Shown here: piece by piece, positions 6,817-11,296 of the stretch
How the letters are laid out: each line of letters opens with the position of its first letter
How positions within the stretch are numbered: position 1 is the stretch's first letter
Assembly (NCBI GenBank): GCA_023300365.1
Contig: JALZWD010000052.1
Span: forward strand, 1-11,296
DNA from: Flavimaricola sp.
GTDB lineage: Bacteria > Pseudomonadota > Alphaproteobacteria > Rhodobacterales > Rhodobacteraceae
Direction of reading: 5' to 3'
DNA: 11,296 nucleotides
Notes under the pieces: model-generated
Database searches by the model: none
Seen by the model: only the letters and a program-made list of their open reading frames with translations
What the model was told of the DNA's origin: nothing
Position numbers and translations under genes: made by a program

Positions 6817-7950
6817 ATGTTACCTGCACCCACCATGACCGCAAGTGCATCACCACACTCTAAGACCCTGACGATATTGGGGATCGAATCCAGTTGCGAC
6901 GATACCGCCGCAGCTGTTGTGCGGCACGATCCCTCTGGCCCGACCATTGTGTCATCCATCGTGCAGGGTCAGGCACAACTCCACCTCGGATTTGGCGGGG
7001 TGGTCCCAGAAATCGCCGCGCGTGCGCACGCCGAGCGTGTCGATCATTGTGTCGAAGAGGCGCTTGAGGGCGCGGCACTTGGATTGGACCAAATCGATGC
7101 CATCGCCGTAACCGCCGGGCCGGGCCTGATTGGCGGGGTGGTTTCAGGTGTGATGACGGCAAAGGGGCTCGCCGCGGCAACGGGTCTTCCGTTGATTGGG
7201 GTTAACCACCTCGCCGGTCACGCCCTCACGCCCAGATTGACTGACATGGTGCCCTATCCATACCTCATGCTTTTGGTGTCAGGCGGACACTGTCAATTTT
7301 TGATCGTATCCGGACCAAAGGACTTTCGGCGGCTTGGCGGCACAATCGATGACGCGCCCGGCGAGGCCTTTGACAAAACGGCACGGCTCTTGGGCCTTTC
7401 GCAACCCGGCGGGCCCGCCGTCGAAGCCGCCGCGCGATCAGGCAACCCACGCCGCTTTGATTTGCCCCGTCCGCTTTTGTCTCGCGCCGATTGTGACATG
7501 TCGTTCTCGGGGCTCAAGACGGCCCTGTTGCGCGCAAGAGACCGGACGCTCGACGAACACGGCAACATCAAACAACAAGACCAAGCCGATCTAGCCGCCT
7601 CTTTCCAGAACGCCGTTTCAGACATCTTGGTGCGCAAAAGCGCGCGCGCAATCGCAACCTATCTCGACCTTGCGCCAATAAATCCGACCTTTGCTGTCGC
7701 TGGCGGCGTTGCTGCAAACACCCTCATCCGCACCCAACTCAAAGAGCTGTCACAATCACAAGGCGTTTCCTTCTTAGCACCGCCTTTGGCACTATGTACT
7801 GATAATGCCGCGATGATCGCCTATGCGGGTATCGAATTGTTCCAGTCAGGGCACCAAGACGATATGACCCTCTCTGCCCGCCCTCGCTGGCCATTGGACA
7901 CACACTCGCCGCCAATGATTGGCTCGGGGAAAAAGGGGGCCAAAGCATGA
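6817..7950 (+). CDS. tsaD: tRNA N6-adenosine threonylcarbamoyltransferase
   Basis: Transfers threonylcarbamoyl from its adenylate to A37 of ANN-decoding tRNAs (t6A), working with TsaB and TsaE in the cytoplasm. 377 residues from this start, an ASKHA-fold Kae1/TsaD protein. Seen: the [17 protein letters not shown]-terminal motif, the metal-binding His pair in NHLAGH (H131, H135), [11 protein letters not shown], the [13 protein letters not shown] stretch, and the late metal-ligand Asp (D329) in [12 protein letters not shown]. The start is uncertain: the ATG at 6817 has only a poorly spaced GGGG upstream, and the ATG at 6835 (371 residues) is equally possible, since family members usually begin just before the [10 protein letters not shown] stretch. 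Its stop overlaps the gpsA start by 4 nt (ATGA). Identification is secure. Confidence 0.96.
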   Translation: MLPAPTMTASASPHSKTLTILGIESSCDDTAAAVVRHDPSGPTIVSSIVQGQAQLHLGFGGVVPEIAARAHAERVDHCVEEALEGAALGLDQIDAIAVTAGPGLIGGVVSGVMTAKGLAAATGLPLIGVNHLAGHALTPRLTDMVPYPYLMLLVSGGHCQFLIVSGPKDFRRLGGTIDDAPGEAFDKTARLLGLSQPGGPAVEAAARSGNPRRFDLPRPLLSRADCDMSFSGLKTALLRARDRTLDEHGNIKQQDQADLAASFQNAVSDILVRKSARAIATYLDLAPINPTFAVAGGVAANTLIRTQLKELSQSQGVSFLAPPLALCTDNAAMIAYAGIELFQSGHQDDMTLSARPRWPLDTHSPPMIGSGKKGAKA

Positions 7951-8909
7951 AAATCACCATCGTTGGGGCCGGGGCCTTTGGCACCGCACTTGCCGTTGCT
8001 TTAACGTCGACGCCCCAACAAATCACCCTTGTGGGTCGCAATGCCGATCTTATGGATCACGCGAACAAGACCCGCAGCAATCCTAAATTGCCCAACGTGA
8101 AACTGCCCGAAACCCTTCACTTATCGACGACATCCAGCCCGGTCGCGGATGCGGATGTCGTCCTTTTGGCAATCCCGGCTCAAACTTTGCGTCACTATGT
8201 CGACGAAAATCATGGTGCGTTGTCGGGCAAACCAATTGTGGTGTGCTGCAAAGGAATTGACCTTGCCTCTTTGACAACACCCACCGATATCCTTCTCGAC
8301 GCGCTGCCTCAAAATGTTGCCGCCGTCCTAACTGGGCCAAGCTTTGCCGCTGATATTGCCAGAGGCCTGCCAACAGCGCTGACATTGGCCTGTTCAAACG
8401 ACGATGCAGGCCAAGAGCTGCAACTGGCTCTCTCCACCGCCACTCTGCGGCTTTACCGCACAACCGATGTGATGGGCGCGCAACTGGGCGGTGCGCTTAA
8501 AAACGTGATGGCCATTGCCTGTGGCGCCACTATCGGGGCGGGCCTCGGAGACAGCGCCCGCGCAGCCCTCATGACGCGGGGATTTGCCGAAATAAAACGT
8601 CTTGCCGCGGCCTTGGGTGCGCGCCCGGACACGCTTCATGGCCTCTCAGGGCTGGGTGATCTTGCCCTCACCTGCACGTCCGAGGGGTCACGCAACTTTC
8701 GGTTTGGTGTATCACTGGGCGCCGGACACCCTTGGGACGAGACAACAACCGTCGAAGGGGCCGCAACCGCACAAGCAGCCCTTGGTTTGGCCACACATCA
8801 CAAGCTTGATCTGCCGATCACACAAACCGTTGCGGGGCTTGTTTCTGGTTCACTCACGATAGACACTGCATTGCAGAAACTATTGTCACGCCCTCTTAAG
8901 GAAGAATAA
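7947..8909 (+). CDS. gpsA: NAD(P)-dependent glycerol-3-phosphate dehydrogenase
   Basis: Reduces dihydroxyacetone phosphate to sn-glycerol-3-phosphate, the backbone for phospholipids, in the cytoplasm. 320 residues, normal length. The N-terminal Rossmann fold shows GAGAFGTAL (residues 7-15), then VVLLAIPAQ and the CCKGID segment, [17 protein letters not shown], the catalytic Lys (K185) in [13 protein letters not shown], and the C-terminal domain with [13 protein letters not shown] and SRNFRFG. The ATG overlaps the tsaD stop (ATGA), indicating translational coupling. The yciI-like gene starts one base after its stop. Neither the sequence nor the frame shows anything unusual. Confidence 0.97.
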   Translation: MKITIVGAGAFGTALAVALTSTPQQITLVGRNADLMDHANKTRSNPKLPNVKLPETLHLSTTSSPVADADVVLLAIPAQTLRHYVDENHGALSGKPIVVCCKGIDLASLTTPTDILLDALPQNVAAVLTGPSFAADIARGLPTALTLACSNDDAGQELQLALSTATLRLYRTTDVMGAQLGGALKNVMAIACGATIGAGLGDSARAALMTRGFAEIKRLAAALGARPDTLHGLSGLGDLALTCTSEGSRNFRFGVSLGAGHPWDETTTVEGAATAQAALGLATHHKLDLPITQTVAGLVSGSLTIDTALQKLLSRPLKEE

Positions 8910-8910
8910 A

Positions 8911-9183
8911 ATGCGAATTGCTCTCATAACCAAAGACCGTGAGGGTGCGCTCTCCATCCGCCAAGCCAACCGCGATGCCCATTTGGCCTATATTGCCGAA
9001 ACTGGCGTCGTTGAAATGGCCGGTCCATTTTTGGATGGCGACGGCCAGATGTGTGGCTCTTTGATAGTTCTTGATGTCGCGGATATGCAGGCGGCCGAAA
9101 ACTGGGCCGAAAACGATCCCTATGCCAAAGCCAACCTATTTGAGAGCGTCTCCCTGCAAGAATGGAAGAAGGTCATCGGCTAA
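8911..9183 (+). CDS. YciI-family protein
   Basis: A 90-residue cytoplasmic protein of the YciI-like family (dimeric alpha+beta ferredoxin-like fold). Family features seen: R21-D-A-H24-L-A-Y with the conserved His, the GPFLDGDGQMCGSLIVLD core, the W-A-x-N-D69-P-Y segment with its conserved Asp, and the terminal LQEWKKVIG strand. The conserved His and Asp form a putative active site in structural studies of the family, but no reaction is established for most members. The start has AAGGAAG a few bases upstream, inside the gpsA 3' end; its TAA stop overlaps the ATG of the EVE gene by one base. The tight packing points to the same transcript as tsaD-gpsA. Specific role unknown. Confidence 0.9.
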   Translation: MRIALITKDREGALSIRQANRDAHLAYIAETGVVEMAGPFLDGDGQMCGSLIVLDVADMQAAENWAENDPYAKANLFESVSLQEWKKVIG

Positions 9184-9602
9184 TGGCCAAATGGTTGTTC
9201 AAATCTGAGCCCGATGTCTGGGGCTGGGACAAACAGGTTGCCAAGGGTGACGTGGGCGAGGAATGGGATGGTATTCGCAATTATCAGGCCCGCAACAATA
9301 TGCGGCTGATGCAATTGGGCGACCAAGGTTTCTTCTACCATTCGCGAAGTGGTCTTGAGATCGTGGGCATCGTCGAGGTCTGCGCCCTATCCCACCCGGA
9401 CAGCACCACTGATGACGACCGCTGGGACTGTGTCGATGTTCGCGCCGTCAAACCGCTCGCCAAACCCGTAAGCCTTGAACAGATCAAAATCCAACCCGCG
9501 CTTTCTGAAATGATTTTAGTCAAAAACTCGCGCCTATCCGTTCAACCGGTATCGGATGCTGAGTGGACACTGATTTGCGAAATGGGCGGCACGTCGCCCT
9601 GA
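9183..9602 (+). CDS. EVE domain-containing protein
   Basis: A 139-residue single-domain protein of the EVE family, a PUA-like fold related to eukaryotic THYN1. Seen: KWLFKSEPDVWGWD at the N-terminus, WDGIRNYQARNNMR (about 28-41), the LGDQGFFYHSR strand, IVGIVEV, and the late KNSRLSVQPVSDAEW segment. EVE domains form an aromatic pocket and in studied cases recognise modified bases in DNA or RNA; the ligand here is unknown. The start is MAKWLF at 9183, overlapping the upstream TAA (TAATG), with AAGAAGG about 10 nt upstream; an upstream in-frame ATG at 9162 lies inside yciI and is not favoured. Sitting last behind the tRNA-modification gene tsaD makes an RNA-related role attractive but unproven. 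Confidence 0.93.
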   Translation: MAKWLFKSEPDVWGWDKQVAKGDVGEEWDGIRNYQARNNMRLMQLGDQGFFYHSRSGLEIVGIVEVCALSHPDSTTDDDRWDCVDVRAVKPLAKPVSLEQIKIQPALSEMILVKNSRLSVQPVSDAEWTLICEMGGTSP

Positions 9603-9637
9603 CAAAACGTCTTTTGGGCGGAATAAACGTGGAACAA

Positions 9638-9680
9638 GAGAGGGGAAATAGGGGGCCTGAACGGTTCAGACCCCCCTCTC
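9638..9680. repeat. Long G/C-rich imperfect hairpin, no T-run
   Basis: The inner stem is CTGAA (9657-9661) with TTCAG (9665-9669) around a CGG loop. After a C/A mismatch it is continued by GGGGG (9651-9655) with CCCCC (9671-9675). An outer arm, GAGAG (9638-9642) with CTCTC (9676-9680), adds pairs across a one-sided bulge. It lies 35 bp after the EVE stop. Without a following T-run it is not a classical terminator; it could protect the 3' end of the operon mRNA. Confidence 0.55.
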
Positions 9681-9764
9681 ACCCACGCACTCCCACGCGC
9701 GGAACAGAAACTTTGGGTCGGTGGCCGTCCTGGCCTGACAAGACGACAATACGTCCATTCGCAA

Positions 9765-9783
9765 CAAAACACCTAGTGTTTTG
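9765..9783 (+). terminator. Candidate terminator palindrome for the tsaD operon
   Basis: A perfect 8-bp inverted repeat, CAAAACAC-CTA-GTGTTTTG. The 5' A-run and 3' T-run lie inside the stem, and the position is downstream of the plus-strand operon. The stem is AT-rich with a tight 3-nt loop, so it could equally be a protein-binding palindrome. Confidence 0.4.
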
Positions 9784-9799
9784 AGCCTACTATTTATCA

Positions 9800-9834
9800 A
9801 AAATGCAAAACGCCCGCCACAAGGGCGAGCGTTT
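9800..9834 (-). terminator. Intrinsic terminator of the DUF2853 gene
   Basis: On the minus strand AAACGC (9829-9834) pairs with GCGTTT (9808-9813). CGCC (9824-9827) and GGCG (9815-9818) form the inner stem with a 5-nt loop and one mismatch, followed by TTTTGCATTTTT. It lies about 20 bp beyond the stop at 9854. Confidence 0.8.
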
Positions 9835-9853
9835 CATCGCGATTGAGATCGAC

Positions 9854-10195
9854 TTACTTGTAAGCTGACTCTTTGCCAAAATGCTTGGTCAGCATGTAAT
9901 AGACCACAGCACGATACTTGCTGCGCTCGGATTTTCCATAAGTCTCGATAACGGCATCAATCGCCTCGCCCAAAGCTGGTCCATCTGGAAGGCCCAGCTT
10001 TTTCATCAAGAAATTCTTCTTCACTGTCTCGATTTCGGCAGGCTGACTGCCTGCAACAGTGGACGCATCGGCGTTATAGATTGCCGGGCCGCACCCAATA
10101 GTCACCTTCGTCAGAAGGTCCATATCAGGCGTCATGCCGCATTTGTTCTTAAGATCGTCGGCATAGATCGCGATCAGATCATCTCTTTTACCCAT
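9854..10195 (-). CDS. DUF2853 family protein
   Basis: A 113-residue soluble, helix-rich protein without signal peptide or membrane segment. It matches the DUF2853 family across its whole length: the RDDLIAIYADDLKNK start, the CGPAIYNADASTVA segment, the EIETVKKNFLMKKLGL core and the KYRAVVYYMLTKHFGK end. No enzymatic motif is visible and the family has no established function that I know of. It stands alone: transcription probably starts in the gap 10196-10348 and ends at its own terminator. The ATG at 10193-10195 has AGGGA about 10 nt upstream. The two cysteines (near residues 19 and 35) do not form an obvious metal site. Confidence 0.88.
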   Translation of the reverse strand: MGKRDDLIAIYADDLKNKCGMTPDMDLLTKVTIGCGPAIYNADASTVAGSQPAEIETVKKNFLMKKLGLPDGPALGEAIDAVIETYGKSERSKYRAVVYYMLTKHFGKESAYK

Positions 10196-10348
10196 GGTCT
10201 ACGTGTCCCTGTTCCTAAATATTACAACTCCGCACATGCCGTTTTAACAAAGGTCTCATGCGTGGTTGCGACGTTAGCCGTAGCAAGACGGTTCGGTAAA
10301 GCAAAATCAGGGTGAAAATGGCTTAATGATTCTCTTTTTTGAAAAAAT
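10196..10348 (-). promoter_or_regulatory. Upstream region of the DUF2853 gene
   Basis: A 153-bp gap. On the minus strand a TAATAT box (about 10221-10226) is preceded 17 bp upstream by TTAAAA, a weak promoter candidate for DUF2853. A short CCGT/ACGG stem with a 6-nt loop occurs near 10280-10293. A mirror-like run with T and A tracts sits just after the extensin-like stop (10334-10347), but it is not a convincing terminator. Confidence 0.3.
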
Positions 10349-11101
10349 CTACCGGCATGTTCCCCATCCGCGCGATTGCAAATGAAAATGATCCGCGTGC
10401 AATCGGTTAAACTCGGGCCCTAAGGTTGTTCGAAACCAGTCGCAGGCGCTGTCCCTTGCAAATCGCAAAAACGCGCCCTTTGGTCCCGGCCCGTCCCAAT
10501 CCCGCACAAGCGAGATTTGCTGCCCACCTCCAAATCGAAAGCCAGACACATCTAATGCCTCTGCGGTTGCATGGGTGCTCCAACGGGTTTCGTTTGACGA
10601 TCCCGTTCGGATCGGCCGGCAATTATAACTGCCAAGGTGCTCGATCCGTTCAAGACCACCACCCAAAATGTCTTGGGCGGCAGGTTGTAAATCATGCTGC
10701 ACCCACATCGCCGACCGCAATGCAATCGCGCAAGAGGTTTCAACAGCCGCCAAACGCGTTGACCCCAACCCTCGCAAACGTACCTGATTGCGGATGTGGC
10801 AATTGTCCGAGATCTCAAGCGGGTCCATCGGCGCAAAATCAGATGACGTCGCCAAAGCCTCCAAGCATGCCGACGGCGTCGCTAACGCCCGCCCAAGCTT
10901 CCACGAGGTCAAAGGTGTCTCGGGGTCCGTCACATTCAAAGGCCGCGTTGCATTCCATGCATCTGGCAAAGGTGTCTTGGGATGCGCATGCAGTTGAAAA
11001 AGGCCAAACCCGCACACCAGCACAAGACACAACCAAACGATCCTGTTGTGAACCTGCCGCAACGCTTCACGAAACGAGAGATCACCGGGCTTTTTCGCCA
11101 T
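10349..11101 (-). CDS. Extensin-like family protein, putative periplasmic LAS-type metallopeptidase
   Basis: A 250-residue protein of the extensin-like C-terminal family. One N-terminal membrane helix (about 21-38, after a basic stretch with inside topology) anchors it, leaving the rest in the periplasm. The C-terminal domain has S175-T-H177-x6-D184 and HADH238-F-H240, the metal-binding pattern (HxxxxxxD and HxH) of LAS peptidases such as VanX/VanY and MepA, so a role in cutting peptidoglycan peptides is inferred. Several cysteines in the periplasmic part (including the SCAIAL, YNCRPI, SACDWF and GTCR contexts) could form disulfides. The start at 11101 has a weak GAG-type site. It lies 64 bp downstream of ahcY on the same strand but behind a strong terminator. 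The name 'extensin' is historical; relation to plant extensins is not implied. Confidence 0.87.
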   Translation of the reverse strand: MAKKPGDLSFREALRQVHNRIVWLCLVLVCGFGLFQLHAHPKTPLPDAWNATRPLNVTDPETPLTSWKLGRALATPSACLEALATSSDFAPMDPLEISDNCHIRNQVRLRGLGSTRLAAVETSCAIALRSAMWVQHDLQPAAQDILGGGLERIEHLGSYNCRPIRTGSSNETRWSTHATAEALDVSGFRFGGGQQISLVRDWDGPGPKGAFLRFARDSACDWFRTTLGPEFNRLHADHFHLQSRGWGTCR

Positions 11102-11124
11102 ATCTCAAACTTTGCTAGTGTCCA

Positions 11125-11158
11125 AATAAAGTTGGGGCCACCATAACGCGGCCCCAAC
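11125..11158 (-). terminator. Intrinsic terminator of ahcY
   Basis: A perfect 9-bp stem, GTTGGGGCC (11131-11139) with GGCCCCAAC (11150-11158), around a 10-nt loop. On the minus strand it is followed by TTTATTT. It lies 7 bp after the ahcY stop and separates ahcY from the extensin-like gene. Confidence 0.88.
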
Positions 11159-11165
11159 CAAACCA

Positions 11166-11296
11166 CTAGTAACGGTAATGTTCCGGCTTAAACGGCCCAT
11201 CTTGCGGCACACCGATATAATCGGCTTGGTCTTTGTCGAGCGTCGAAAGCTTCACGCCAATCCGGTCAAGATGCAAGCGCGCAACTTTTTCGTCCA
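11166..11296 (-). CDS. ahcY: Adenosylhomocysteinase, C-terminal end (5' part outside window)
   Basis: Hydrolyses S-adenosylhomocysteine to adenosine and homocysteine with bound NAD, in the cytoplasm, keeping methyltransferases free of product inhibition. Only about the last 43 residues lie in the window. They match the strongly conserved C-terminus of the family: [10 protein letters not shown], then [16 protein letters not shown], and the terminal [10 protein letters not shown], which reaches into the neighbouring subunit and contains the Lys and Tyr that contact NAD. The stop is TAG (11166-11168). No disruption is visible in this segment. Confidence 0.95.
   Translation of the reverse strand, partial: DEKVARLHLDRIGVKLSTLDKDQADYIGVPQDGPFKPEHYRY

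Larger units (their letters stand above)
9603..9853. other. Hairpin-rich intergenic region after the tsaD operon
   Basis: 251 bp between convergent genes with no ORF that looks like protein. From left to right it holds a large G/C hairpin (9638-9680), a short GGCC-rich stretch near 9731-9745, an 8-bp perfect palindrome (9765-9783) and the terminator of the DUF2853 gene (9800-9834). The middle part could contain a small RNA, but I see no clear promoter. Confidence 0.5.

Noticed and set aside
9563..9784. 73-residue plus-strand ORF overlapping the EVE 3' end
   Set aside because: Composition is Arg/Pro/Thr-rich and low complexity, it crosses two hairpins, and there is no ribosome site.
1..11296. 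Defence system, CRISPR array, prophage or mobile element
   Set aside because: No direct-repeat array, transposase, integrase, toxin-antitoxin pair or defence gene was found; gene content is core metabolism throughout.

Overview
The window reads as core chromosome of an alphaproteobacterium of the order Rhodobacterales (Roseobacter-like). This rests on protein content: an alphaproteobacterial Mic60/mitofilin next to hemD and an alphaproteobacterial-type HemY, a RibA with a degenerate RibB half, a DUF2853 protein and an extensin-like protein. It is also supported by the high-GC codon use. I see no tRNA, rRNA, CRISPR array, insertion sequence, phage gene or replication origin. Most genes are housekeeping genes, so I make no claim of a new multi-gene system.

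Layout. (1) 1-662: 3' part of aroC (chorismate synthase), plus strand. (2) 704-1515, minus: an orphan OmpR/PhoB-type response regulator with a roughly 125-nt structured 3' UTR ending in an intrinsic terminator. (3) 1677-2762, plus: ribA (GTP cyclohydrolase II), divergent from the regulator across a 161-bp intergenic region. (4) 2854-3207, plus: an HPP-family membrane protein that stops right after its signature motif and looks truncated. (5) 3254-6771, minus: the hemD - mic60 - hemY unit, where a tetrapyrrole enzyme is followed by two inner-membrane proteins. (6) 6817-9602, plus: tsaD - gpsA - yciI-like - EVE-domain gene, tightly packed with 4-nt and 1-nt overlaps, so very probably one operon. 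(7) 9603-9853: a hairpin-rich gap. (8) 9854-10195, minus: a DUF2853 gene with its own terminator. (9) 10349-11101, minus: a membrane-anchored extensin-like protein carrying the metal-site pattern of LAS peptidases. (10) 11166-11296, minus: the C-terminal end of ahcY (adenosylhomocysteinase) with a strong terminator.

How the genes relate. aroC (shikimate pathway), ribA (flavin), hemD (tetrapyrrole), tsaD (tRNA t6A37), gpsA (phospholipid backbone) and ahcY (methyl cycle) are unrelated core functions. The points most worth a second look are the hemD-mic60-hemY linkage and the zinc ribbon on HemY, the catalytically dead RibB-like half of RibA, the truncated HPP gene, the structured 3' UTR of the response regulator as a possible small-RNA source, and several strong inverted repeats in the gaps.
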